The notes below the pieces were generated by a model. It was given only the letters and a program-made list of their open reading frames with translations, was not told the origin of the DNA and ran no database searches. The position numbers and the translations under genes were made by a program. Below, in pieces: positions 10,905 through 19,220 of a DNA stretch of 42,077 bases (within the stretch, counting starts at the first letter, position 1; each line of letters opens with the position of its first letter). The DNA lies in the NCBI GenBank assembly GCA_027306925.1, contig DAHUXW010000054.1, positions 1 through 42,077 on the forward strand, in the 5' to 3' direction. This DNA comes from Acidimicrobiaceae bacterium (GTDB taxonomy: Bacteria; Actinomycetota; Acidimicrobiia; Acidimicrobiales; Bog-793).

Positions 10905-11723
10905 TCATGCGTTGTAAGGCAACGCCGGCCCCGACGGGAGCACGGACATGAGACCGCCGTCGACCGAGAGCGTGGAGCCGGTGACGAACGAGGCGAGCGA
11001 CGACGCGAGGAACGCCACCGCATGCGCCACCTCCTCGGGCTGTCCCATCCGTCCGAGCGGGTGGCACGCGGCCATGCGCTCCAGCTGCTGAGCGGGCGAG
11101 CGCGCGACCTGCACCTCGCGCCGGACCATCGGGGTGTCGATGGTCCCCGGCATCACGGCGTTCGCGCGCACCCCGTAGGGCGCACCCTCGAGCGCGAGGG
11201 CGCGCATCAAGCCGAGGTCGCCCGCCTTCGAGGCAGAGTACGCGCAGGCGTCGGGGACCGTCGCGAGCGCATGGGGGGAGGACATCACCACCATCGAGCC
11301 TCGCCGCTGCTCGCACATGACCGCGAGCGCGGCTCGTCCGAGGAGGAAGATCCCGGTGAGGTTCACCGCGAGCACGCGCTCCCACTCCGCGAGCGAGGTG
11401 CTTCTCAAGTCCTTCATCCACTCGACCGCCGCGTTCAGGTGCACGACGTCGAGCCGGCCGTGCCGGCTCACGAGCGCGTCGACCATCGCGACGACGTCCG
11501 ATTCGACGGCGACGTCGCACTCCACGTGCTCCGCGCTCGCGCCCTCGTCGCGCAGCGCCGACGCGAGGGCCGCGGCGGAAGCTGCGTCGACGTCCGCGAT
11601 CACCACGGTCGCGCCCGCGCCGGCGAACAGTCGGCTCACCGCACCGCCGATTCCGGCCGCGCCGCCGCTCACGCACACGACCTGACCCTCGAACAGGGGC
11701 CGCCAGAAACCGTCCGGTGCCAT
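10905..11723 (-). CDS. Short-chain dehydrogenase/reductase (SDR)
   Basis: A 272-residue classical SDR. The nucleotide-binding motif is VSGGAAGIGGAVSRLF, the adenine-site acid is in IADVD, the NAA segment is LNAAVEW, the catalytic Ser is in VMSSPHA, Tyr-Lys is YSASKAGD, and SVDGGLMS closes the fold. It should oxidise or reduce a hydroxyl group with NAD(P). The start is ATG at 11723 with GGAGGGA about ten bases upstream; residues upstream in the same frame are Arg-rich noise. It lies 61 bases after the RidA stop and before the PLP enzyme, suggesting a shared pathway. Confidence 0.85.
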   Translation of the reverse strand: MAPDGFWRPLFEGQVVCVSGGAAGIGGAVSRLFAGAGATVVIADVDAASAAALASALRDEGASAEHVECDVAVESDVVAMVDALVSRHGRLDVVHLNAAVEWMKDLRSTSLAEWERVLAVNLTGIFLLGRAALAVMCEQRRGSMVVMSSPHALATVPDACAYSASKAGDLGLMRALALEGAPYGVRANAVMPGTIDTPMVRREVQVARSPAQQLERMAACHPLGRMGQPEEVAHAVAFLASSLASFVTGSTLSVDGGLMSVLPSGPALPYNA

Positions 11724-11784
11724 CACGCTCTCGTCCCTCCAGGGGGTCGCCGACCGCTCGTCCACGGCCCTTTCCGAACGGTCG

Positions 11785-12171
11785 TCAGCTCGCGTCGCAC
11801 ACGGCGAGGACCGTGACCTCGACCTTCGCTCCGGCACCGAGCGCCACGCCGACTGTCGTCCGCGTGGGGTACGGAAGCGCGAAAATCTCGGCGTAGCGCG
11901 CGTTCATCGCCGCGAAGTCCGCGAGGTCGGCGAGATAGACCTCGACTCGGACGACGTCGTCGAGCGTCGCACGCGACGCCGCGAGCGCGGCATCGACGTT
12001 CCGGAACGCCTGCACGAGCTGCTCGCCAACGTCGTCGGAGACGAGGCGACCGGTCTCGGGCACGGTGCCGATCTGCCCCGCCACCGACACGACCGATCCG
12101 ATCCGCACCGACTGCGAGTACGTCGCCGCGGGCGGCGGCGCGCCCGTCGTGCGTCCCTCGATCCTCGTCAT
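11785..12171 (-). CDS. ridA: RidA/YjgF-family enamine/imine deaminase
   Basis: A 128-residue RidA-family protein: TYSQSVRIGSVVSVAGQIG, LVQAFRNVDAALAASRATLDDVVRVEVYL and PYPTRTTVGVALGAGAKVEV follow the family order. The conserved Arg of the deaminase site may be the R in PTRTT, where the family usually has an Arg. RidA hydrolyses reactive 2-aminoacrylate-type enamines released by PLP dehydratases, which fits the PLP enzyme two genes downstream. The start is ATG at 12171 with a perfect AAGGAGG seven bases upstream. Confidence 0.85.
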   Translation of the reverse strand: MTRIEGRTTGAPPPAATYSQSVRIGSVVSVAGQIGTVPETGRLVSDDVGEQLVQAFRNVDAALAASRATLDDVVRVEVYLADLADFAAMNARYAEIFALPYPTRTTVGVALGAGAKVEVTVLAVCDAS

Positions 12172-12265
12172 GACGACCTCCTTCGTCTTCGACGCGCGCA
12201 CGCGCTCGACCCGCCTCCGACAAGTGCGCCGAGCGCGGTGCCGGCCCGACGCGTCCGGCGCCCCG

Positions 12266-12289
12266 GCGCATTGGCGCATTGGCGCATTG
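12266..12289. repeat. Three tandem copies of an 8-bp unit (GCGCATTG)
   Basis: Three exact GCGCATTG units sit directly after the aldo/keto reductase stop and before the RidA gene. Probably a slippage tract; no function is apparent. Confidence 0.85.
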
Positions 12290-12290
12290 G

Positions 12291-13346
12291 CTAGCGGTAG
12301 TTGCCGATCAGGCTCAGGTCGCCGGGACTGAGCCGGTCCGCGGCGCTGTCCGCCTGGTGCCAGTAGGGGTAGAGGAGCCGGGGCCTGCTCAGCTCGTCAA
12401 GGCGCGCACGCTCCTCGGCGGTGAGCTCCCACTCCGCAGCGCCGACATTGTCGGCGAGCTGGTCCTCAGTGCGAGCGCCGAAGATGACCGAGGTCACCGC
12501 TGGCTTGCCGAGGAGGTAGACGAGCGCGGCCTGGGCCGGCGAGCGACCGTGCGCCGTCGCCACCTCGACGAGCGCCTCGACGATGTCGTACATGCGCTCC
12601 TCGTCGTGGATCGGTGGCTCGCGCCACTCGTCGTAGCGCGTCTGGCGCGCCCCTTCCGGCGGGGTCGCGTTCCGACGGAACTTGCCCGAGAGCAGGCCGC
12701 CCGCGAGCGGGCTCCACACGAGGATGCCGAGCCCCTCGTCGATCGAAAGAGGGACGAGCTCGTACTCCACGTCCCGGTCGAGCAGCGAGTAGTACACCTG
12801 CTGGCTGACGTAGCGGACGAAGCCCCGGCGCTCGGAGACGCCGAGCGCCTTCATCACGTGCCAGGCGGAGTGGTTCGAGCAGCCGATGTAGCGGACCTTG
12901 CCCTGGTGGACGAGCGTGTCGAGCGTGTCGAGCGTCTCCTCCAACGGCGTGAGGCCGTCGCGCTGGTGCACCTGGTAGAGGTCGATGTACTCGGTGCCGA
13001 GGCGGCGCAGGCTCGCCTCGCACGCCTGGATCAGGTAGCGCCGCGAGAGCCCGGCATCGTTCGGCCCGTCGCCCATGGCGAAACGGGCCTTCGTCGCGAG
13101 GACGACGCGGTCCCGCCGGCCCCGGAGCACCTCGCCGACCATCTCCTCCGAGCGTCCGCCCGAGTAGATGTCCGCGGTGTCGATCAAGTTCACCCCGGCG
13201 TCGAGGGCCCGGTCGACGATGCGACGGGCCTCGGCGACATCGGTGTTGCCGACGACGGCGAAGTCGCCGCTCCCGCCGAAGGTCATGGTTCCGAGCGCGA
13301 GCGCCGAAACGCGAAGCCCGCTATCTCCCAGCTGACGGTATTCCAC
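12291..13346 (-). CDS. Aldo/keto reductase
   Basis: A 351-residue NAD(P)H-dependent TIM-barrel oxidoreductase. It has YRQLGDSGLRVSALALGTMTFG, the catalytic Asp/Tyr in LIDTADIYSGGRSEE, the Lys in VLATKARF, the His in YQVHQRDG, and YIGCSNHSAWH. It reduces aldehyde or keto groups, probably on a sugar. The frame allows ATG at 13361, but GTG at 13346 is preceded at eight bases by GGAGG and gives the usual family N-terminus, so I chose it. It follows the NagB-like gene by 176 bases in the same run. Confidence 0.85.
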   Translation of the reverse strand: MEYRQLGDSGLRVSALALGTMTFGGSGDFAVVGNTDVAEARRIVDRALDAGVNLIDTADIYSGGRSEEMVGEVLRGRRDRVVLATKARFAMGDGPNDAGLSRRYLIQACEASLRRLGTEYIDLYQVHQRDGLTPLEETLDTLDTLVHQGKVRYIGCSNHSAWHVMKALGVSERRGFVRYVSQQVYYSLLDRDVEYELVPLSIDEGLGILVWSPLAGGLLSGKFRRNATPPEGARQTRYDEWREPPIHDEERMYDIVEALVEVATAHGRSPAQAALVYLLGKPAVTSVIFGARTEDQLADNVGAAEWELTAEERARLDELSRPRLLYPYWHQADSAADRLSPGDLSLIGNYR

Positions 13347-13522
13347 CGATCTCTCCTCCATCGTTGCTCAACGCTTCGAACCTCCGGGCTCCCTGCGAAC
13401 CTCGGGGCGATCCGGGCGGCTTTCCAACCCTCGGCCGAAACCGGTCTCGACCCGGCCTACGACTGTGCACCTGCGACCTCGGCACACCGACAGCTCGACG
13501 GCTCCGTGTGGGCGGCCGTCGC

Positions 13523-14314
13523 TCACACCGCCACCTCCGTCCGACCCTCGTAGGCCGCTTCATCCACGTACAGCGTGCAGTCGGGATGAGTGCGCAGCGC
13601 CGAGGCCGGACACGCCTCGTCGATCGACCCTTCCAGCGCCCGACCAAGCGCCTCGTGCCGCAGCGCGCCGGGGACCACCCCGACGAGCTTCTGCGCGGAC
13701 AGTAGCGCCGGGACGGTCATGGTGTAGGCCGTGCTCGGCACGGACTCGAGCGATGGGAAGTGACCGTCGTTCACGGCCTGGCGTCGTGACCGCTCGCCGA
13801 TCGTCACGAGACGGACGAAGCGACGGTCGGCGAACCGGGCCCTCGGGGGGTCGTTGTACGCGAGGTGCCCGCTCTCGCCGATCCCGAGGCACACGAGGTC
13901 GAGCGGCTCAGCTCTGAGCAGCTCCTCGTAGCGGTCGCACTCGACGCTCGGGTCGTCGCCGGTGCGGATCCGGTTCACCGCTCCCGGACGGACCGCCTCG
14001 AACAGCGCGCGATCGAGGAACTCGGCGAGGCTCGCCACGCCCGGAGGCACCGCTGTGTACTCGTCCATCTGGAACGTGGTCACCCGACCCCACTCGAGGT
14101 CGGTCGCCGCGCGAAGCGCCGCCAGCATCTCCCGCTGGGACTGCGCGGCGGCGAAGACTACCCGAGCGCTCCCCTTGGCGCGCACGGCGGCACGAATGGT
14201 GTCGGCGATGTCGGCTCCGGCGGCCGAACCGGCGGCGCCACGCGACCGGTAGATCCGGACGCGGAGCGGACCGACCATCCGCTCGCGAGCCACGTCATCC
14301 AGTCCATCGCCCAC
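13523..14314 (-). CDS. NagB/glucosamine-6-phosphate-isomerase-like protein, copy 1
   Basis: A 263-residue member of the glucosamine-6-phosphate deaminase/6-phosphogluconolactonase superfamily. The substrate loop is VVFAAAQSQREML (usually LxxGxTP). TTFQMDEYTAVPPG keeps the proton-transfer Asp of the DEY motif. The second motif reads CLGIGESGHLAYNDPP, where E. coli NagB has GxGNDGHxAFNEP: the position of Asp141 is Ser, His143 is kept and Glu148 is Asp. It may therefore isomerise or deaminate a sugar other than GlcN6P, or have lost activity. The start is GTG at 14314 with AAAGGAG six bases upstream. It follows the sugar-binding-protein gene in one transcription direction. Confidence 0.8.
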   Translation of the reverse strand: MGDGLDDVARERMVGPLRVRIYRSRGAAGSAAGADIADTIRAAVRAKGSARVVFAAAQSQREMLAALRAATDLEWGRVTTFQMDEYTAVPPGVASLAEFLDRALFEAVRPGAVNRIRTGDDPSVECDRYEELLRAEPLDLVCLGIGESGHLAYNDPPRARFADRRFVRLVTIGERSRRQAVNDGHFPSLESVPSTAYTMTVPALLSAQKLVGVVPGALRHEALGRALEGSIDEACPASALRTHPDCTLYVDEAAYEGRTEVAV

Positions 14315-14467
14315 CGGTACTCCTTTCCGTCCGACCACGCGAGCGGCTTCGCCCGGCGGGAGCACGCCCGCCGCCGACGAGCGCGGCGCCCCGGCGGCGG
14401 CGAGGATCACTGTCCTTCGCCGAAGGACGGCGGCCCGGGCCGTCCGACGGCCTCGGCGGGCGAGGAG

Positions 14468-14506
14468 CTCCGCCCGGCTGCCCCGACCACGGACAGCCGG
14501 GCGGAG
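14468..14506 (-). terminator. Intercistronic 13-bp hairpin after the sugar-binding-protein gene
   Basis: CTCCGCCCGGCTG and its exact reverse complement enclose a 13-base loop. The hairpin lies about 30 bases past the binding-protein stop and before the first NagB-like gene. No U tract follows. It may protect the upstream message or partly terminate, a usual way to make more binding protein than enzyme. Confidence 0.6.
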
Positions 14507-14532
14507 GCTCCACCCTCACCGACTCCTGAGGC

Positions 14533-15942
14533 TCACTTCTTCTTGTAGTGAGTGGCCGCCCAGCTCGAGTACTGGCTTTGTAGCGAGCTGATGAACGCCG
14601 AAGGCGAGGTCTGCCCAGCCAGGAGCTCGCCCACGCCCGCGGCGATCGAGTTGAGAAGGGGCGGCGCCGCCCAGTCCATGAAGGGGACGAGCTGGTGGCT
14701 CGAGACGTCCTGCTTCCAGCCGACCGTCGCGGAGCGCGCCATGGCCGGGACCGAGGCGAGTGCCTTTGCAGACACGGCCGTCACGGGGATGTTCCCGGCC
14801 TTCAGCTGCATCGCCTGGACCTGCGGGCTCACGACCCAGTCGATCCACGCGGCCGCTGCGGCAGGGCTGTTCGAGTGCGCCGGGATCGACCAGCCTTCAC
14901 CCGTCCCACCGGTCGCGGTCGGTGGGACCCAGAAGCCCGCCTTGTCGCCGAGCGCGCTCTGGACCGCGCCGATGTGCCAGTTCCCTTCGATGAAGAATGC
15001 CGCCTTGCCGCTGTCGAACAGGTTGAGCGCCTGCGTCACGCCCGTTCCCTGGTATCCGGCGGAGAGGTAGCCGTCCTTCGCCCAGCTCACATACGTCTGC
15101 GCGGCCTGGACGGCCGGCTTCGTATTGATCGTCGGGTTCGCGCCCTTGTGGAAGATCCAGTTGTTGAGCGAGCTGGCCGACACGTAGTGGTCGAGAAGGA
15201 ACTGGAGATCGTGCTCCGGCTGGTACTCGGTCGGCTGGCCTCCCGCGAAGGACATCACCGTCTTCCCGGCCTTGTGGACGAGCGCCAGGTCGTTCACGAA
15301 GCTCGCCCACGAGGTCGGGGGCTTCGCACCTGCGGCGGCGAGGATCGCCTTGTTGTAGAAGACGCCGACGACGGCCCCGGACCACGGGACCCCGTACACG
15401 TTGCCCTGCCCGAAGTTCACACCGTCAGAGGTGAACGAGTTGATCTGGAGCGGAAGGCTCCCGACGCGCTGGGCCCAGTGGTAGTAGTTGCTGTAGGCGT
15501 TGAGCGACATCAGCTCCTTGTCGGTGACCAGACGACCCATCGAGCCGAAGCCCTCGTTGGTCTGGCTCACCGTAGGGGCGCTCGACGCCGTCGCGAAGGC
15601 GAGCGGGAGCTTGTCGGTCTGCTCACCGAGGCTCATCGAGGTGTTCGCGACCTTGATGTGCGGGTACTTCTTCTCGAATCCCTTGATCACCGCGGGAAGG
15701 ATTGCCGCCGAATCCGGACTGTCCGCGGCCGTGTCCCAGTTCCACTCGGTCATGGTCATCGAGGTGTTCGCGTTGATGATTGGAACCGGTGGCGTCTTCG
15801 ACGCGGTCACGACCTTCGCGGTTGGCGACGCGGCCGCAGGGACGACCACCGCGAGCGCGAGCGCCGCGCTCGCCACCACCCCGACGGACATCCCGGTCCG
15901 TGACGACCGGCGACCGTGGCTCCCCGATCTCTCTTGAGTCAT
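14533..15942 (-). CDS. Sugar ABC transporter substrate-binding protein (CUT1 type)
   Basis: A 469-residue exported binding protein. An N-terminal basic stretch (GSHGRRSSRTG) precedes a hydrophobic segment and an Ala-rich cleavage region. There is no lipobox Cys. The mature part shows the family-1 pattern: VIKGFEKKYPHIKVANTSM, YGVPWSGAVVGVFYNKAIL, FDSGKAAFFIEGNW, and WIDWVVSPQVQAMQLKAGNIPV. The ATG at 15942 has GGAGGGG just upstream; an earlier ATG four codons before lacks this spacing. It should deliver an oligo- or amino sugar to the two permeases at 19.2-21.1 kb. No ABC ATPase lies in the window, so a shared MsiK-like subunit elsewhere is likely. Confidence 0.85.
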   Translation of the reverse strand: MTQERSGSHGRRSSRTGMSVGVVASAALALAVVVPAAASPTAKVVTASKTPPVPIINANTSMTMTEWNWDTAADSPDSAAILPAVIKGFEKKYPHIKVANTSMSLGEQTDKLPLAFATASSAPTVSQTNEGFGSMGRLVTDKELMSLNAYSNYYHWAQRVGSLPLQINSFTSDGVNFGQGNVYGVPWSGAVVGVFYNKAILAAAGAKPPTSWASFVNDLALVHKAGKTVMSFAGGQPTEYQPEHDLQFLLDHYVSASSLNNWIFHKGANPTINTKPAVQAAQTYVSWAKDGYLSAGYQGTGVTQALNLFDSGKAAFFIEGNWHIGAVQSALGDKAGFWVPPTATGGTGEGWSIPAHSNSPAAAAAWIDWVVSPQVQAMQLKAGNIPVTAVSAKALASVPAMARSATVGWKQDVSSHQLVPFMDWAAPPLLNSIAAGVGELLAGQTSPSAFISSLQSQYSSWAATHYKKK

Positions 15943-16099
15943 GCTCCCCTCCATTCGCTCGACGAGGCACGGTCGCCGCCCTCTCTTGGCGGTCGTGGCC
16001 TCTTGCTGTCCAAAACGCTGCTGGCGGCCCGCGCCGGCTCCCAGGGCCCCCGTCACGAACGCCGTTCGCGGTACCTGGCCCCCGTCTCCCCTCGTCCGG

Positions 16100-16948
16100 T
16101 CAGGACGCCGCGAGCGGCGGCTGGGCGGACTCGGCGTCCACCACGACCTCGACGTCGGGGTGGTCCCGGACGAGTGTCACCGGGTAGTCCACCGTCGGCT
16201 CGCTGAAGACCAGCTCGCGAAGGATCGTCTGCTTCCAGGCGCCGCCTTCCAGATAGAGGCGGATCCGTTTCGCCGCAAGCAGCTGGCGCATGCCAAGCGT
16301 CACCGCCATCGGGGGCACAGAGAAGACGTCCCCGCCGAAGCCGCGATGTGCCGTCGAGATGATCGTCCCGGGCGCGAGCGACAGGATCCGCGTGTCGCTC
16401 TCCCGGAACTGCTGGAGGCTGACCCGGGTGAGGCGCGAGTTCGGCGGGTCGTTGAAGGCGATGTGCCCTTCGAAACCGATCCCGCCGTAGGTGGTCGCCA
16501 CGCCACCGCGGCGCGCGATCTCCCGCGCGGGCCGCCCGAGGTCGTCGGGTGACGGGAAGACGACGTTCGAGGCGTCGGGTCGGAGCTCCGCGTCGACGAG
16601 GTCGAGGAAGATGCGGTGGAACATGCCTTCGAGGTTCGACGCGCTCTCCATCGGAAGCAGCCGCCCCTGCCAGTCGAGCCAGTTGTCCATCCCGAAGAAC
16701 GTCACGTGGCGCAGCGAGAGCCGCTCGCTGTTGATGCGCTCCGCGAGGCGAGGGAAGTGGTTGCGCGGTCCCAGCGGCACGATGACCGCGAGGTCCCGCC
16801 CTTCGTCGCCCGCCGACGCGATCTCGTCGTGCATCGCGCCTGCGAAGTCGTCGTAGAGCGCGTCGGCCGACGGCACGATCCGCAGTGTGAACGGAGCATG
16901 CTTCGCGAGGTCTTCAGCGGGGACACGAAGCCACTCCGGACGCTCCAC
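16100..16948 (-). CDS. NagB/glucosamine-6-phosphate-isomerase-like protein, copy 2
   Basis: A 282-residue superfamily member that differs most from NagB. VIVPLGPRNHFPRLAERI replaces the phosphate loop, the DEY motif is FFGMDNWLDW (Asp kept, EY replaced by NW), and the second motif is YGGIGFEGHIAFNDPP, giving Glu at the Asp141 position, His kept, and Asp for Glu148. The C-terminal LGMRQLLAAKRIRLYLEGGAWKQ is as in the family. The GTG at 16948 has AGGAGG seven bases upstream. It is divergent from the ROK regulator with only 45 bases between, so that regulator probably controls it. Likely an isomerase or deaminase of a sugar phosphate; substrate open. Confidence 0.8.
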   Translation of the reverse strand: MERPEWLRVPAEDLAKHAPFTLRIVPSADALYDDFAGAMHDEIASAGDEGRDLAVIVPLGPRNHFPRLAERINSERLSLRHVTFFGMDNWLDWQGRLLPMESASNLEGMFHRIFLDLVDAELRPDASNVVFPSPDDLGRPAREIARRGGVATTYGGIGFEGHIAFNDPPNSRLTRVSLQQFRESDTRILSLAPGTIISTAHRGFGGDVFSVPPMAVTLGMRQLLAAKRIRLYLEGGAWKQTILRELVFSEPTVDYPVTLVRDHPDVEVVVDAESAQPPLAAS

Positions 16949-16980
16949 CGATTTCCTCCTACGACTGTTGGATGATGTGT

Positions 16981-16993
16981 TACCGTAGCCCAC
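16981..16993 (+). promoter_or_regulatory. Leaderless-type -10 element for the ROK gene in a 45-bp divergent spacer
   Basis: TACCGT (TANNNT type) ends seven bases before the GTG start, the spacing expected if transcription begins at the start codon. No ribosome site precedes this GTG. No convincing -35 box or operator symmetry is seen, although the spacer must also serve the NagB-like gene on the other strand. Confidence 0.5.
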
Positions 16994-18163
16994 GTGCCCG
17001 AGGCGGTCAACTCCCGCGAGCTGGCCACGGCGGCGCGGTCGGCCCCCGGCCGGGTCTTCGAGGCACTGTGCGAGAGCGGGCCGGTGCCACGTTCGCAGCT
17101 CCGCCGCTCGCTCCGCACGAGCTTGACCACCGTCAGCGACGCGATCTCGCTCCTCGTCGAGTACGGCCTCGTGACCGAGACGGGCTCCGTCGAGGCGACC
17201 GGCGGCCGCCCGGCCACCGTGTTGGACATCGCTGGCGGGGTCGGCGGCGTGCTCGCCGCGGACGTCGGTGGATCGTTGCTCCGGGTCTGCGCCGCGGACC
17301 TCCGCGGCAACCTGATCGGGCCCGTCGAGGCGCCGACGCCCCGCAACTCGTCGGAGCTGCGAGAGACGATGGCGTCCGCGCTCGCGAACATGCGGGAGCG
17401 CCTCGCCGGCGACGTCCTCGCCGCCTGCGTCGCCGTCGCGGGCATCGTCCACCCGACGACCCAGAAGATCTCGATGACCTCGAACGTCCCCGGCTGGACC
17501 GCGAGCTCGATCCCCGACTGGCTGGAACAGCTCGATGGCCCGCTCATCATCGAGAACGAGGCGAACGCCGGGGTGTTCGGCGAGGCGCGGTTCGGAGCAG
17601 CAGTCGGCGTCCGCGACGTGCTGTTCGTCTCGCTCGGCGCCGGTATCGGCTCCGCGCTGTTGCACAAAGGCCAGCTCGTGCGCGGCGTGACCGGAGCGGC
17701 GGGCGAGATGGGCCTGATGGTCGGTTGCTGGTCGGACCCGCCCGTCCCCCTCGAGCAGGTCGCGAGTGGCACCGCTCTGCTCGGGCGCTACAGGGAGATG
17801 GGCGGGACAGCGGCGTCGAAGCCCGCGGACCTCTTCGAGCTCGCGGAACACGGAGACCCGGCGGCACGGTCCGCCCTCGACATCGGCCTCGGTGCCCTCG
17901 CGGTCGCCCTTACGAACGCCATCCTCATGACGGACCCGGCGCTGGTCGTCCTCGGTGGCGGTCTGGCGAACGCAGGCAACCTTCTCCCGCAATCGCTCCA
18001 CGCACGGCTTCGGGCGCTCTTGTCGACCGAGCCGCCTCCCATCGTCGTCGGCTCCCACGGCGTGCAAGCAGCACTCCGGGGAGCCGCGAGCCTCGCCGCA
18101 CGAGCGGCAGTCGACCGAGTCGTCGCGCGGATCGACGCGAAGGTCTTCTACGGTCATGCCTAG
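16994..18163 (+). CDS. ROK-family transcriptional regulator
   Basis: A 389-residue ROK protein. An N-terminal winged helix (PVPRSQLRRSLRTSLTTVSD, LVEYGLVTETG) is followed by GGRPATVL and the ASKHA-type sugar fold (AADVGGSLLRVC, IIENEANAGVFGEARFGAA, VSLGAGIGSALL). The usual zinc motif with CxCGxxGC after GEMG is missing (GEMGLMVGCWSDPP), so ligand binding may differ from NagC-like proteins. No clear kinase activity is implied. It probably senses the sugar or sugar phosphate and represses the adjacent NagB-like gene, the kinase and the permeases. Its stop overlaps the kinase start by eight bases. Confidence 0.85.
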   Translation: MPEAVNSRELATAARSAPGRVFEALCESGPVPRSQLRRSLRTSLTTVSDAISLLVEYGLVTETGSVEATGGRPATVLDIAGGVGGVLAADVGGSLLRVCAADLRGNLIGPVEAPTPRNSSELRETMASALANMRERLAGDVLAACVAVAGIVHPTTQKISMTSNVPGWTASSIPDWLEQLDGPLIIENEANAGVFGEARFGAAVGVRDVLFVSLGAGIGSALLHKGQLVRGVTGAAGEMGLMVGCWSDPPVPLEQVASGTALLGRYREMGGTAASKPADLFELAEHGDPAARSALDIGLGALAVALTNAILMTDPALVVLGGGLANAGNLLPQSLHARLRALLSTEPPPIVVGSHGVQAALRGAASLAARAAVDRVVARIDAKVFYGHA

Positions 18164-19097
18164 CCGACTGCCGCGCCGGCGGATCGTCGTCGTCGGCGCC
18201 CACTCCCAGAGCTTGCTCCTTCGCGTCGAACGCGTCCCCCTGGAGGGAGAGACGGTCCTCGGGTGGGAGTACGAGGAGCCGCTCGACGGCGGCAAGGCGA
18301 CGAACCAGGCAGTCGCGGCCGCGCGCCTCGGCGCGCCGGTCACGTTCGTGACCGTGTTCGGGAACGACGGCCGCGGCGACCGCATCCGGCAGTATCTCGA
18401 GAGCGAGCACGTGGACCTCGCACACGCGGCGGTGACGGACGGACCGACCGACGTGGGCTTCGTCCTTCTTCCTCGAAGCGGGGTGCCCGCGATCGTAACG
18501 GCCGCCGACAGGAACTTGCAGGTCGACAAGGCGCTCGTCGAACGTTCCTCTCCGGCGTTCGAGGACGCGTCGTGTGTCATCGCCCAGCTCGAAGCCCCCC
18601 AAGAGGCGGCGATCGCGGCGTTCGAGCTCGCCCGCGCCCACGGAGCGACGACGATCCTCAATCCCGCGCCGGCAGCACGACTCGACGCGCGCCTCGTCGC
18701 GCTCACGGACATCCTCGTGCCGAACGAGCACGAAGCCGCGTTTCTCGCCGGGCGACAAGCGCCCGTCGCGGAGCTCGTCGGGCTCGTGCGCCGAGAGCTC
18801 GCGGTGCCCGCGGTCGTCGTGACCGCTGGACCGATCGGCGCGTTCGTCGCCGCCGCCGGGGTGCAGGCGGTGCACGTCCCGGCACCCCGGGTGGACGCGA
18901 TCGACACGACGGGCGCCGGCGACGCCTTCATCGGCGCGTTGTCGAGCCGTCTGCTCCTCGGTCATCGTCTGGTCGACGCCGTGCACTTCGCGGTCGACTA
19001 TGCGGCTCGGTCCGTGACCCGGCTGGGGACGATGCCCGCCTACCCGACCACCGAGGAGATGACGGATCACGTGCCCATGACGGGAGGAACCGGCTAG
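18156..19097 (+). CDS. PfkB-family sugar kinase (ribokinase-like)
   Basis: A 313-residue ribokinase-fold kinase. The substrate loop is LDGGKATNQAVAAARLGAPV, the ATP-side segment is ILNPAPAARLD...ILVPNEHEAAFLAG, and the signature with the catalytic Asp is AIDTTGAGDAFIGAL. GGKxxNQAVAAARLG is typical of ribokinases. ATG at 18156 overlaps the ROK stop, so the two are co-translated. The downstream permeases suggest it phosphorylates the imported sugar; whether that is a pentose or a hexose derivative is not evident. Confidence 0.85.
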   Translation: MPSRLPRRRIVVVGAHSQSLLLRVERVPLEGETVLGWEYEEPLDGGKATNQAVAAARLGAPVTFVTVFGNDGRGDRIRQYLESEHVDLAHAAVTDGPTDVGFVLLPRSGVPAIVTAADRNLQVDKALVERSSPAFEDASCVIAQLEAPQEAAIAAFELARAHGATTILNPAPAARLDARLVALTDILVPNEHEAAFLAGRQAPVAELVGLVRRELAVPAVVVTAGPIGAFVAAAGVQAVHVPAPRVDAIDTTGAGDAFIGALSSRLLLGHRLVDAVHFAVDYAARSVTRLGTMPAYPTTEEMTDHVPMTGGTG

Positions 19098-19220
19098 GAA
19101 GGCCTCGGCGAGAACGGCGCGAGCATTTCGTGGCCGCCGAGAGCGACGAGTACATCGACTACACGATTGTCCTCCAAGCAGGGCGACCGCAGTTGCACTA
19201 CGAGGAGCGAGGAGGAACCC

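Noticed and set aside
12279-13553. Plus-strand 424-codon frame opposite the aldo/keto reductase gene
   Set aside because: Mirror of a clear aldo/keto reductase on the minus strand; no domain of its own.
16949-18931. N-terminal 660 codons of a 943-codon minus frame
   Set aside because: Only the last part (the NagB-like protein from 16948) is a real gene; the rest lies opposite the ROK and kinase genes and has no domain.
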